DNA of 64,000 nucleotides from Candidatus Dechloromonas phosphoritropha (lineage in GTDB: Bacteria > Pseudomonadota > Gammaproteobacteria > Burkholderiales > Rhodocyclaceae). Positions within the stretch are counted from its first letter, which is position 1; every line of letters starts with the position of its first letter. The notes below the pieces were generated by a model. That model worked only from the letters and a program-made list of their open reading frames with translations, did not search any database and was not told the DNA's origin. Of the stretch, positions 1 to 8,523 are shown piece by piece. Made by a program: the position numbers and the translations under genes. The stretch lies in NCBI GenBank assembly GCA_016722705.1, contig JADKGN010000001.1:682001-746000 (forward strand), read 5' to 3'.

Positions 1-821
1 CGCAAGCGTTCATCCAGCGCGGCCAGTGCTTCGCCTTCATCCACCAGTGGGTGCCGCGCCCCGTCTTCAACCACCTGAGCCAGCGACCACCAGCACGACA
101 AGGTAAGGCCTTGATAAGCGGCTGGCGGGCGTAACGGCTCGGCCGGGGCCGATGCCGGCGGCTGGCCGTGAAGGCTCAACAGACAACCCGGTTCCAGCTT
201 GTAGATGCCCTGATAAATGCTGCGCGGCGCCGGTACGTAGGTAAAGCGGAAATACTGCAACAGCGCCTCGCGACAAACCGGGTTGGCAAACCCGGGGTAA
301 GCCCGCAGCGCCTTCAACTCCGACCCGAACACGAAGGCATCATTGGCCCAGCCGTAATACAGCGGCTTCTCGCCAAAACGGTCACGCGCCAGGTGCAGCG
401 TACGTTCGTGCTTGTCCCACAGCGCGATGGCAAACACGCCCACCGTTCTGGTCAGCGTCGCTTCCACCCCCCAATGCTCGAAGCCAGCGAGCAGCGTCTC
501 GGTATCCGAATGGCCGCGCCAGGCCGGCGCTGTTGCGGTCGACGCCAATTCGGCACGCAATTCCAGGTAGTTGTATATCTCGCCATTGAAAGCAATGACG
601 AAGCGCCCGCCGGCCGAAGCCATCGGCTGATGCCCGGCGGGCGACAGGTCGATGATGGAAAGGCGCCGGTGGCCCAGCGCGATGCCCGCCTCGGCATCCG
701 CCCACGCGCCGGCATCATCCGGGCCGCGCTGCTGGACGGCCAGCGCCATGCGCGTGACCAGCGCCTCCAGGCTACCCTGCGCGGTGCCGCACGCCGTCAA
801 TAATCCTGCTACACCGCACAT
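1..821 (-). CDS. asnB: Asparagine synthetase (glutamine-hydrolysing), N-terminal part
   Basis: The open frame starts at ATG 819-821 and runs off the left edge, leaving about 273 residues of an enzyme that is normally near 600. The protein begins Met-Cys-Gly-Val, so Cys2 is the N-terminal nucleophile of a class II glutamine amidotransferase. Further on are the RGPDD, NGEIYN and DRFGEKPLYYG blocks typical of AsnB. The synthetase half lies outside the window. The family transfers glutamine amide nitrogen to aspartate. Members inside polysaccharide clusters often amidate sugar acids instead, and the neighbouring glycosyltransferases make that possible here. It is the last visible gene of the minus-strand polysaccharide series. 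Family assignment is secure; substrate is not. Confidence 0.9.
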   Translation of the reverse strand, partial: MCGVAGLLTACGTAQGSLEALVTRMALAVQQRGPDDAGAWADAEAGIALGHRRLSIIDLSPAGHQPMASAGGRFVIAFNGEIYNYLELRAELASTATAPAWRGHSDTETLLAGFEHWGVEATLTRTVGVFAIALWDKHERTLHLARDRFGEKPLYYGWANDAFVFGSELKALRAYPGFANPVCREALLQYFRFTYVPAPRSIYQGIYKLEPGCLLSLHGQPPASAPAEPLRPPAAYQGLTLSCWWSLAQVVEDGARHPLVDEGEALAALDERL

Positions 822-922
822 ACGCTACTAATTCTCTAAATGGCTATTTGTATTTTGAGGTTGAAAATCCAACACCAACATGGGTTTGCACCAGGCCCTT
901 TTCGTGCAAAACATGATCGCTC

Positions 923-1303
923 TCAAGAGGAGATGGGCAGTTTAGCCGGCTGAATCAGGCACTCCGCTGGTATCCCCAGTTTCTCGTGCAGCTTCCAGAT
1001 CATGTTCAGCGTCAGTGGGCGCTTGCGGTTCAGAATCTCATAGACGCGGTTCAGTCGGCCGATGGCCGGCACCAGGTCCTTGGGCGTTAGTCCGGCCTGA
1101 TCCATGCGGAACTTGATGGCCTCGACCGGGTCCGGCAGATCGATCGGATAATGCTTGGCTTCATAGGCCGCCACAAGCGTCAACAGGATCTCAAAGCGAT
1201 CCCCATCAGGTGTGCCCGGAATTGGCTCCTCGTCGAAATAGGCTGAGACTTCGCGTAGCGCGGCCTTGTAGTCATCTTCAGTGCGGATCGGGCGAATTTC
1301 CAT
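923..1303 (-). CDS. higA: HigA-type antitoxin (HTH, Xre family)
   Basis: A 126-residue protein starting at ATG 1301-1303, one base after the toxin stop codon, with a GGAGG ribosome site just upstream. A longer reading from TTG 1321 would overlap the toxin and is less likely. Residues about 65-115 form a Cro/C1-type helix-turn-helix (AGLTPKDL, then NRVYEILNRKRPLT). The N-terminal half resembles the acidic HigA region that wraps the toxin. It should neutralise the neighbouring HigB and repress the shared promoter. Toxin-first order is the HigBA arrangement. Confidence 0.88.
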   Translation of the reverse strand: MEIRPIRTEDDYKAALREVSAYFDEEPIPGTPDGDRFEILLTLVAAYEAKHYPIDLPDPVEAIKFRMDQAGLTPKDLVPAIGRLNRVYEILNRKRPLTLNMIWKLHEKLGIPAECLIQPAKLPISS

Positions 1304-1304
1304 C

Positions 1305-1610
1305 TCATACCTCCATTTCAACGGTTTCAGCGGCTATGGCGTCGTATTCCTTGTGAGTGCCAATGAATTTCACATAGACCGCTTGATAGTGATAGGCAAC
1401 GGAAACCACCAATCGGTAATCGTTGCCCTTGATGTTGAACACCACGCGACGATTCTTGAGAATGCTCGCACTCCGGCACTGCGCCTTGATTTCAGAGGGC
1501 TGCAGCCATGTCGCCTTTCTGGCTTCATCAACCCAGGACTTGAGTGCTTGCTCGGGATCCGGATGCCTTTCCCAGAAGGCCCGCAGGAATTTAATGGCCA
1601 CGATGTTCAT
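1305..1610 (-). CDS. higB: HigB-type mRNA interferase toxin
   Basis: A 101-residue basic protein of the RelE/HigB superfamily, at the usual length for HigB. Recognisable parts are the N-terminal helix (FLRAFWERHPD), the central strand region with RRVVFNIKGNDYRLV, and the C-terminal YVKFIGTHKEYD. This HigB_2-like pattern belongs to ribosome-associated endoribonucleases. It is the first gene of a two-gene operon with the antitoxin. The ATG at 1608-1610 lies only about 6 bases from a good -10 box, so its message may be leaderless. Family assignment is firm; activity is inferred. Confidence 0.88.
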   Translation of the reverse strand: MNIVAIKFLRAFWERHPDPEQALKSWVDEARKATWLQPSEIKAQCRSASILKNRRVVFNIKGNDYRLVVSVAYHYQAVYVKFIGTHKEYDAIAAETVEMEV

Positions 1611-1615
1611 GGAGA

Positions 1616-1643
1616 ATTATAGTCCCATTGTGGGATACATCAA
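1616..1643 (-). promoter_or_regulatory. higBA promoter with embedded palindromic operator
   Basis: On the minus strand a -35 box TTGATG (1638-1643) is followed after 16 bp by a perfect -10 box TATAAT (1616-1621). The spacer is almost filled by a perfect palindrome TCCCA-CAA-TGGGA (1623-1635), well placed for autorepression by HigA. The -35 box overlaps the stop codon of the upstream glycosyltransferase, so the pair has its own promoter inside the polysaccharide cluster. The expected start point falls at or next to the toxin ATG. Confidence 0.7.
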
Positions 1644-2701
1644 CTTTTCCCGGCGGCTGCGCGCAGTACGTTGGCCAATACTGGAAGATTGCGTCGCAGC
1701 GAGTAATGCTGCTCCACACGTTCCCTGGCAGCGCGACCCATCTCGATACGGCGTGCTCGCCCATCGCGCAACGATCTGAAAGCAGCCAGCCACTCATCCG
1801 GCGTCGAAGCCAGCAAGCCACATTCATTTGTGACAACTTCCACATTGGCACCCACGGCAGAAGCGACAACTGGCACACCACAGGCCATGTACTGAATGAG
1901 CTTGAAAGCGCACTTGCCTTTAGCCCAGTCATCGTCTGGCAGTGGCATTACGCCAACATCGAATGTGCTGATCAAATCAATCTCGGTCGACTCCTGCCAG
2001 TTGATTTCAACCACCGACACATTCGGGATAACCGGCGCCTTTCCCCCAATCACCACAAATCGTACCTGGCCTTCAAGCCCGAGCAACGATAAAGGTGCCA
2101 CCAGTTCGGCCAAATAGGGCGCCGTCGATGGCGAACCGATCCAGCCAACCGTAAACACTGCCTCAGAGCGGTCACGCGCACTGGGAATGTAACGCTCCGT
2201 ATCTACCACGGTCGGGAGATAGTATTCCTTGCTGTTGAATTGCCGCGCGTAATTGGCCAGCGTGCTATTGCCTGCCGTAATACCCGCCGCACCCGCGATA
2301 ACCTTGTCGAACTTGCTCCCGAGAAACGGCTTGAACAAACGCTTTGCCCCACTGCGGTACTTCAAATAAAAGGCATCGTCGAAGTCATAAACGTAAGGTA
2401 TGCGAATCAATGCCCTTTCGATCCCGCCCGGAAGGAATGGATACAACTCGCAATGCAGCATCGCGACATCGAAATCGGATTGACCGAGCAGATCGGCGAA
2501 ACGCCCCACCCCGGCGCGCAACATGGACCCAACCGGCCAGGCCTCTCCGGAAAATCGCCGACGCAGATAGTCATCCCCAAGCAGGTGGACGATTTTCAAC
2601 TCAATACCCTCCCCGGCCAATCCGGGAACATACTGGCCGAGGCGGTATCGCGTGCTTGCCGCGAGTGGGCCGTACAAAGCCAGGCCAAGCACTCTGATCA
2701 T
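1640..2701 (-). CDS. Glycosyltransferase, GT4-like
   Basis: 353 residues from ATG 2699-2701, which overlaps the stop of the upstream methyltransferase as ATGA, so the two are translationally coupled. The fold reads as GT-B: an N-terminal acceptor half with YRLGQYVPGL, and a C-terminal nucleotide-sugar half with GWIGSPST, FDVGVMPLPDDDWAKGKC and FKLIQYMACGVPVVAS. The last block is the donor-binding segment of GT4 enzymes. It presumably adds one sugar to a surface polysaccharide repeat. Donor and acceptor cannot be told from sequence. Confidence 0.85.
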   Translation of the reverse strand: MIRVLGLALYGPLAASTRYRLGQYVPGLAGEGIELKIVHLLGDDYLRRRFSGEAWPVGSMLRAGVGRFADLLGQSDFDVAMLHCELYPFLPGGIERALIRIPYVYDFDDAFYLKYRSGAKRLFKPFLGSKFDKVIAGAAGITAGNSTLANYARQFNSKEYYLPTVVDTERYIPSARDRSEAVFTVGWIGSPSTAPYLAELVAPLSLLGLEGQVRFVVIGGKAPVIPNVSVVEINWQESTEIDLISTFDVGVMPLPDDDWAKGKCAFKLIQYMACGVPVVASAVGANVEVVTNECGLLASTPDEWLAAFRSLRDGRARRIEMGRAARERVEQHYSLRRNLPVLANVLRAAAGKS

Positions 2702-3531
2702 TTCTTGATGCCAACCGCACACCAGAACGGTGCTCGTTCAGAGAAACGTATATCCATAAGCCCAGCCGCCTCCAGCATCTGGCTGATTTCCTTCCGCGTA
2801 AACCGCTGCTCCAAAGGCGTTCCGAAGCGGTCTCTTGAGTCGGTTCGCATCGTATAAAAGGTGTGCTTCCGGTAATACGACAACGGAATGCCCGAAACAC
2901 GCATGCCCAGACGCTCAAGCAACAGCGACATCCGTGCCAGCGGAAAATAAAAGATTGCCGCCAGTGCATCGGTAACCAAATGCTTCAACGACGCAGGCAA
3001 GCGATAAATTACCCGACGCAGAATATCTGAACAGCGCCAAATGAATTTGAAGGCAAGCGAGCGGTTATCAAACGCGTAGTAGAGGTAAACAAGAAACGGC
3101 GCACCGGGTTTCAACATGACGACACAGGCCTTGATGGCCCCCGCAGTATCCGGCACATGATGCAGAACCCCCAGGGAATACCCGAAGTCCTGACTTTCAG
3201 GAGGCAGCGTCTTTTCATCGACGGAAGCACTGTGAAAAGTAACGCTTTCAAAGTCGGCGAGTGTCTTCCGGGCGATGTTCAGGGCTGATGACGGGTCAAT
3301 GCAGTGTAGTTGCCCCACGCGCGGCGCCACCAGCCTGGCCCAGCGGCCGGAGCCACACCCCATGTCAAACCCACTCGCATCAGGCGGCAACCGTTGCCAG
3401 GGGAACACCGCAAAATACTCATCGAATATCTTGCGCGCCTCTTCATCCGAGAGTTTTGCCTGATCAAAGCGTGACCATTCGTCGCCAAAGCTCTGCACCG
3501 TATCGGCGTCCAGATTTTTACCCAATTCCAA
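2698..3531 (-). CDS. SAM-dependent methyltransferase (class I)
   Basis: About 277 residues if translation starts at TTG 3529-3531, preceded by a GGGGGCG stretch and lying just after the upstream stop. An ATG at 3583-3585 is possible but would overlap the upstream gene and has no ribosome site. Motif I (FDMGCGSGRWA) is near residue 54, an acidic motif II follows (CIDPSS), and LGVLHHVPD matches the post-motif of ubiE/UbiG-like enzymes. The C-terminal half has hydrophobic stretches and a YYRKHTFYTMRTD segment. In this context it probably methylates a glycan or a sugar nucleotide. Substrate unknown. Confidence 0.82.
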   Translation of the reverse strand: MELGKNLDADTVQSFGDEWSRFDQAKLSDEEARKIFDEYFAVFPWQRLPPDASGFDMGCGSGRWARLVAPRVGQLHCIDPSSALNIARKTLADFESVTFHSASVDEKTLPPESQDFGYSLGVLHHVPDTAGAIKACVVMLKPGAPFLVYLYYAFDNRSLAFKFIWRCSDILRRVIYRLPASLKHLVTDALAAIFYFPLARMSLLLERLGMRVSGIPLSYYRKHTFYTMRTDSRDRFGTPLEQRFTRKEISQMLEAAGLMDIRFSERAPFWCAVGIKK

Positions 3532-3535
3532 TTGC

Positions 3536-4723
3536 CTACGCCCCCAATTCCTTATAGACGCTTCGATATCGCCGCACGCCGTCATCCAGCGAAAAGTGCT
3601 TCTGGGCAGCCGCAACGCAGCGCTCGGAAATATCCGGCGTTTCCACCAGTTCAAGCAAACGAGCCAAGCCAGCCTGCAGGGCTTCCGGCGAAATCCCTTC
3701 CACTGCAATGCCGACCTTCTCCCCTTCCAGAATCTCGACCATATCCCCAACACCACGGTTGGTAAGGCACGGAATACCACAGCCGAGGAACTCGCCAAGC
3801 TTGGTTGGCGCAGATGCCTGTTTCGAGAACACCGGCTTGATGAGAAACACGCTGGCATCCATCCTGGCCATCAGCATTGGCACTTCGGCATGACTGGCAG
3901 AGAGAATTTCAACAGCTTCCAGCGGCACACCACCCGCCATCAAGTGTTCGCGGATGTAGTCCTGTTCCCCGCGATTAACAATCAGGAAGCGCGCATCGGA
4001 CTTTAGCCTCAACAACGCGGCGAAACATGCGACGACCGCATCGAATTGATACCAGGTACCAGCGGAGCCCACATAACCGAGTACAAAGCCATTGTTGCGG
4101 TCGACCTGCTTTTTTGGCCGAAAACGGTCGAGGTCCGCGCACGTGGGGATTACCGTGACCGGCGGCATCCCGTGCTGCAGATAGGGAAACTTCTCCATTT
4201 CGCGCACCGCTGCATGGGTCAAGGAAATAACATGATCCGCAGCCAGCAAAAAGCGCCGCTCGAACCATTTGGCCACTCGGAACATTCGCCCTTCCCGTGG
4301 CCACAGCCCGCCGTCGACGCGCTCGTCGGCCCAGAAGCCGCGCATGTCAAAGACGAACTTCGCGCCCGTCAGGCGCTTGAGCACCAGGGCCATAACGGCG
4401 GCCACGTAGCTTCGGGCATGAACGATACGAATCCGGTAGCGCAGAATCACCCACAGGCCAGTGCTGATGCCAACAAGGATGTCATAGGCCGTTGCCAGCG
4501 CCGATGGCCGCTTGTGATAGCCGCGTGGATGCCAGTGGATACCCGCTGCATCCATGCGCTGCCTGACACTCGACTGCGCAGCCCCGTCCGCCCAGTCTTC
4601 CGGCTTTTCGAAACTCAGCAAATGAACGGTGGTGGATGCCGCCAGCCGTTCCTGATAAGCCAGCACCTGCGACTGGCCCAGCGGCTCAAGCATGCCGTCG
4701 TAGGAAATATATAAGTGACTCAT
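3536..4723 (-). CDS. Glycosyltransferase family 4
   Basis: 395 residues from ATG 4721-4723, 14 bases after the preceding stop; the frame is open further upstream but would run into that gene. The N-terminal ISYDGMLEPLGQSQV block is typical of polysaccharide-cluster GT4 proteins. The middle contains FDMRGFWADERVDGG, and the C-terminal domain has GYVGSAGTWY and SAPTKLGEFLGCGIPCLTN, the nucleotide-sugar pocket. It lies between a GT2 gene and the methyltransferase in a tight minus-strand run. A cytoplasmic sugar transfer during repeat-unit assembly is inferred. Confidence 0.87.
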   Translation of the reverse strand: MSHLYISYDGMLEPLGQSQVLAYQERLAASTTVHLLSFEKPEDWADGAAQSSVRQRMDAAGIHWHPRGYHKRPSALATAYDILVGISTGLWVILRYRIRIVHARSYVAAVMALVLKRLTGAKFVFDMRGFWADERVDGGLWPREGRMFRVAKWFERRFLLAADHVISLTHAAVREMEKFPYLQHGMPPVTVIPTCADLDRFRPKKQVDRNNGFVLGYVGSAGTWYQFDAVVACFAALLRLKSDARFLIVNRGEQDYIREHLMAGGVPLEAVEILSASHAEVPMLMARMDASVFLIKPVFSKQASAPTKLGEFLGCGIPCLTNRGVGDMVEILEGEKVGIAVEGISPEALQAGLARLLELVETPDISERCVAAAQKHFSLDDGVRRYRSVYKELGA

Positions 4724-4737
4724 CTCGTGGCATCCAA

Positions 4738-5760
4738 TTAAGAATTGAATGTGCGCCGTCGATTTCTTATGGCTGCCAAACCGATGAGGCGCTCTACGCC
4801 AAAAAACTGGACCGCTACGAATCGAAACACCTCTTTCAATAACGGCTCTGGGCTTTTCATCAGGTAGGCCAGGCTTGAAAAGAAACCAGTCATGGCATGC
4901 CACTTGTGACCGCTGTACAAATCCTCAAGATACTTATAAAAAGCCAGCTTGCTATCTGTCGCCTTGCGCACACAAGCCTCAGCCGTGAATCGATCCGCAA
5001 TCTCGCTAATGGCCTGCATTGTGTTTCGCGCACGACGCACATTTCGAATTGCTTTTGCAACACTGGAAGCGTCCCCACTGTGATTCGCACCATGCAAACG
5101 ATAGCGAAATAACTTTAGAGGCACATAGCCAAAAACAACTCCCGGCTGGCACGCAACCCAAAAGGCCAGCGGCCAATCCTGGTAGGTATTGAACGGGTCT
5201 GGCAAGCCCTTTGCAAAAGTGCAAAATCCCTCTAAGTCACCCAAGGTGCGATGGACAGCATATGCGCTGCCCAACCAGACATAGTCACTATGAAGAAGAA
5301 TTCCATCACGAATCGCTTTGCTTTCGCTTGATGGGCGAATTGAAGCCATAGCATCTTCTACTCGCGTTTTCCTATCGAGCACATTGCCATGGCTGTCGAT
5401 ATATGTCAGATCGTGAGTAACGAGCGCCAATTTCGAATCTGCTCTGAAACGCGCTACGACAGTGCTTAATTTTGTAGCCTCCCAGACATCGTCACCATCA
5501 AGAAAGAATACCAATTCCCCGACCGTACTCTCCACCCCAAGTACCGTTGCCATCAATACGCCGAGATTCTGTTCAGGCCGCAGATAACGAACACTTTCAT
5601 ATGACTTAATAATTTCTGCGCTGCGATCCGTTGAGCAGTCGTCGATTACCAGCACGTCGACAGAACCTTGATAATCCTGATTCAGGGCTGACTCAATAGC
5701 AGCTGCTATATATTTTTCAAGATTGTGGCAGGTGATTACAACGGACAAGACTTCACTCAT
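4738..5760 (-). CDS. Glycosyltransferase family 2
   Basis: 340 residues with the GT-A fold of inverting GT2 enzymes. The N-terminus reads VVITCHNLEKYI, then VIDDCSTDRS near residue 40, then the metal-binding FFLDGDDVW near residue 88. The C-terminal half shows the YRLHGANHS segment common in polysaccharide GT2 proteins and basic amphipathic helices. It begins the compact series GT2-GT4-methyltransferase-GT4. Transfer of a sugar from a nucleotide donor is expected; specificity is unknown. Confidence 0.88.
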   Translation of the reverse strand: MSEVLSVVITCHNLEKYIAAAIESALNQDYQGSVDVLVIDDCSTDRSAEIIKSYESVRYLRPEQNLGVLMATVLGVESTVGELVFFLDGDDVWEATKLSTVVARFRADSKLALVTHDLTYIDSHGNVLDRKTRVEDAMASIRPSSESKAIRDGILLHSDYVWLGSAYAVHRTLGDLEGFCTFAKGLPDPFNTYQDWPLAFWVACQPGVVFGYVPLKLFRYRLHGANHSGDASSVAKAIRNVRRARNTMQAISEIADRFTAEACVRKATDSKLAFYKYLEDLYSGHKWHAMTGFFSSLAYLMKSPEPLLKEVFRFVAVQFFGVERLIGLAAIRNRRRTFNS

Positions 5761-5869
5761 ACAATCGATCTATAGGTTGCGCTGGAATACCAGCAATGAT
5801 GACATTTGTCACTGTGTTCCAGTGAATGAATTTGCGGACCATCTCCACTGATGCACGCGACACAATCGG

Positions 5870-6994
5870 TCACGCATAATCTTCAAGGGACGCCCGTGGA
5901 AACAACAGCGCCAAGTATTGGTCCGCCGCCTTGTCGATCGTGAAATGCTGCGCGCGCGCCATCAGGGCATCACGATCATGCTGCAAAGTTAGTGAGGCAG
6001 CCATAGCCTTGGCCAGTGCGTGTGCATCCCCAACCGGCACCAAGAGACCATACTTTCCGTCGCGAAGAATCTCGCGTGGCCCGGATGGGCAATCTGTGCT
6101 GACTACAGGCGTGCCAGCAGCAAGCGCTTCGACAATCACGTTACCAAACCCTTCGCCAGTCGAAGACAAAACAAAGAGGTCGGCCTGCCGGTAGTAAGGC
6201 ATCGGGTCTTTGACAAACCCCGGCATCGATACGCTGTCGGCGATGGCCAACTCGCGAGCCTGCGCCTCCAAGGCAAGACGACAATCTCCTTCACCAAGAA
6301 TGAGCAGGCGCACATCAAGGCGCTGCCGCAGCATCGCAAAAGCCTTGAGCAAGGTAGCGTAATCCTTGATCTTCTTGAGCGTACCGACCGCCAAAATCCG
6401 ACGATGCGCGCCAGCGCACCATGCCTGCGGTTCACTTGGCGTGGCCGTCGGACGAGCCAGCGCTTCCCCAACAATCGGGTTGTAAATCGCGCTGATGGCA
6501 GCACGGTCCAGCCCGGCAAGCCGAGCCAGATCATCCGCAGCGCCTCCCGACACCGCCACGATACCATCGGCCTTGGGAAAGAAGCGACGCATCGAAGAAC
6601 ATATCTGCCACTCCACGGTAGGCCGCTCAAGCAATTCGGACCTTGACCATGTGGTGTGTTCGGCGACAACTGCGCGCATGGGTACTCGTGCAAGGAAACG
6701 CGCCCACATGACAGCCACGGTCAACGGCCACATACAGGCCAAAACCACGGTTGGCCGAGCACTGCGCAGGTAGCGCACAAGCGGAAATATCGCCCAACGT
6801 ATGCGTCTGACTTTCAGATCAACGACGCGCACTTCCGGCAGTAATTCAGACAGAAACTCGCCTGTTGCCGAAAGCAAGACCATATCGACTGCATAACCGC
6901 GCTGGACAAACGTATTGGCGAGGTTCACCGCGACACGCTCGGCACCACCGCCGCGAAGGTCGGGGAGAAGGATTGCGATTCGCTTCTGCTTCAT
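5870..6994 (-). CDS. Glycosyltransferase family 4
   Basis: 374 residues, GT-B fold. The glycine-rich LRGGGAERVAVNLA at residues 14-27 and the donor-site TGEGFGNVIVEALAAGTPVV near residues 276-296 (E-x7-E) are diagnostic of retaining GT4 enzymes. ILAVGTLKKIKDYATL marks the start of the second domain. A fragment of a close paralogue of this segment lies at 21986-22066. It is separated from the next gene by 109 bp without a visible gene. It probably acts on a lipid-linked polysaccharide intermediate. Confidence 0.9.
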   Translation of the reverse strand: MKQKRIAILLPDLRGGGAERVAVNLANTFVQRGYAVDMVLLSATGEFLSELLPEVRVVDLKVRRIRWAIFPLVRYLRSARPTVVLACMWPLTVAVMWARFLARVPMRAVVAEHTTWSRSELLERPTVEWQICSSMRRFFPKADGIVAVSGGAADDLARLAGLDRAAISAIYNPIVGEALARPTATPSEPQAWCAGAHRRILAVGTLKKIKDYATLLKAFAMLRQRLDVRLLILGEGDCRLALEAQARELAIADSVSMPGFVKDPMPYYRQADLFVLSSTGEGFGNVIVEALAAGTPVVSTDCPSGPREILRDGKYGLLVPVGDAHALAKAMAASLTLQHDRDALMARAQHFTIDKAADQYLALLFPRASLEDYA

Positions 6995-7039
6995 TGAAAG
7001 GTTCCAGCACTCCTGATTACATGAGCATGAAATCTCACG

Positions 7040-7200
7040 TTATCGACCATTCTTGAAATTAAAATAAACATCAAAGGCAGGGAATAAACGAAACTTCAAA
7101 TACATTCTGAATAGCGGCCCAAAGCGAGCGCCCTGGCGCAGCGTCTTTAGAAAAACTGCCTCTACGCCAAAGCCTTTAGCTTTTGGAAGTGCGACCGGCG
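7040..7200 (-). pseudogene. C-terminal fragment of a gene cut by an IS remnant
   Basis: An open minus-strand frame of about 53 codons ends at TAA 7040-7042 and is cut at 7201 by the end of an IS5-like element. It encodes a basic, aromatic-rich tail (KGFGVEAVFLKTLRQGARFG and onward). The composition is like the C-termini of polysaccharide-cluster transferases, but I do not recognise the family. The missing N-terminus is not found beside the mobile stack at 11279, where a different gene ends. Confidence 0.4.
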
Positions 7201-7240
7201 TTGGCGCAATATAATGTCATTAATCGCCGGGTGGCGGGAT

Positions 7241-8517
7241 CAGGGCCTCCGCACTCGGAATGAATAATTCCATTTGTCATTATCTCCCTGAAAAAGTCGT
7301 TAACATTCAGCACGTTACGCCATCATCTTGCAAACCCATCGAAAATCACGTCTGCTCTCGTCTTTTGGGTGTCCCCAATGAGCGCGACGAAAGGTCTGGT
7401 TTTGATGGAATGCTTGAACGAAATCGATGATCCCCGAAAGGCCAGCAATGGGACGCGGCATGACTTTCGGGAGATGCTCGTGATGGCGATCGCCGGTGTT
7501 CTCTCGGATTGCGACAGTGTGGAAGACGCTGCTGCCTGGGCGCAATCGCGTGAGCAGTGGTTGCGTCGGTTTCTGGTGCTGAAAAATGGCGTGCCGTCCG
7601 AAGACACCTTTCTGCGACTCTTTCGCCTGCTTGATCCTGGGCAATTCGAAGCCAGCTTCCGGCGCTGGGTGACTCAGGCCGTACCGACGTTGGCAGGAAC
7701 GATTGCGGTCGACGGCAAAACGGTGCGTGGATCGGGCAATGGTGGCGAAGACGCCATTCACCTGGTTAGCGCCTTCGCCACCGAACTGGGCATTGCCCTG
7801 GGTCAGGAGAAGGTCTGCGGCAAGAGCAACGAAATCACCGCCATTCCCGAATTGCTTGAAGCGCTTGCGATCGACGGCTTTCTGGTCAGTATCGATGCCA
7901 TGGGCTGCCAGCGCGCCATTGCCCGAAAGATCATTGACAAAAAAGCGGATTACCTGCTCGCCGTCAAAGGCAATCAACCCAAGCTGTTCAACGCGATCCA
8001 GGGCGCTTTCATTGATCGTCGAGAGACAGCGGGGCGAAACGAACACGTCGAGAAATCGCATGGCCGCGTGGTGGCGCAAATCGCGTCGATCCTGCCAGCG
8101 GAAGGCGTCGTGGTGTTGGCTGACTGGCCGGAGTGCGCCGTCATTGGCCGCATTGACTCGGTACGTCAGGTCACCGGCAAGGCGGCGACGCTGGAGCAAC
8201 GGTATTACATTGCCTCGCGGGCTTTGACGCCTGAGCAACTGGCCCAAGCGGCCCGTAGCCATTGGGGAATCGAGAACCAACTTCATTGGATGCTTGATGT
8301 CACGATGGGCGAGGACGGCAGTACGGTGCGTAAAGACCATGCGCCACAAAACCTCTCCCTGCTCAAGAAGATCGTCCTCAATCTCATTCGCCTGGATAAG
8401 ACCGACAAAAAGAAATGCAGCTTGCGCTTGAAGCGCAAGCGGGCAGCCTGGGATGATGAGGTACGCATGAATATGTTGGGGTTTCAGGCATTATGATGTT
8501 CGAGTGCGGAGGCCCTG
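7241..8517 (+). mobile_element. ISAs1-family insertion sequence, copy 1
   Basis: A 1,277-bp element bounded by perfect 17-bp inverted repeats CAGGGCCTCCGCACTCG (7241-7257 and 8501-8517). The flanks share only GGAT, not the 10-bp duplication seen at copy 2, so one side has changed since insertion. It inserted into the IS5-like remnant and is nearly identical to the inverted copy at 9936-11212. Confidence 0.88.
7369..8496 (+). CDS. ISAs1-family transposase (copy 1)
   Basis: 375 residues starting at GTG 7369, with ATG 7378 or ATG 7405 as possible alternatives. The N-terminal DUF4338/H-repeat-type segment (MECLNEIDDPRKASNGTRHDF) is followed by a DDE domain: IAVDGKTVRGS near residue 118, DAMGCQRAIA near 182, and the SHWGIENQLHW block near 299 with the catalytic Glu. 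It is full length and uninterrupted, so possibly active. It differs from copy 2 at only a handful of residues (for example IHLV for IDLV). Confidence 0.92.
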   Translation: MSPMSATKGLVLMECLNEIDDPRKASNGTRHDFREMLVMAIAGVLSDCDSVEDAAAWAQSREQWLRRFLVLKNGVPSEDTFLRLFRLLDPGQFEASFRRWVTQAVPTLAGTIAVDGKTVRGSGNGGEDAIHLVSAFATELGIALGQEKVCGKSNEITAIPELLEALAIDGFLVSIDAMGCQRAIARKIIDKKADYLLAVKGNQPKLFNAIQGAFIDRRETAGRNEHVEKSHGRVVAQIASILPAEGVVVLADWPECAVIGRIDSVRQVTGKAATLEQRYYIASRALTPEQLAQAARSHWGIENQLHWMLDVTMGEDGSTVRKDHAPQNLSLLKKIVLNLIRLDKTDKKKCSLRLKRKRAAWDDEVRMNMLGFQAL

Positions 8518-8523
8518 GGATAG

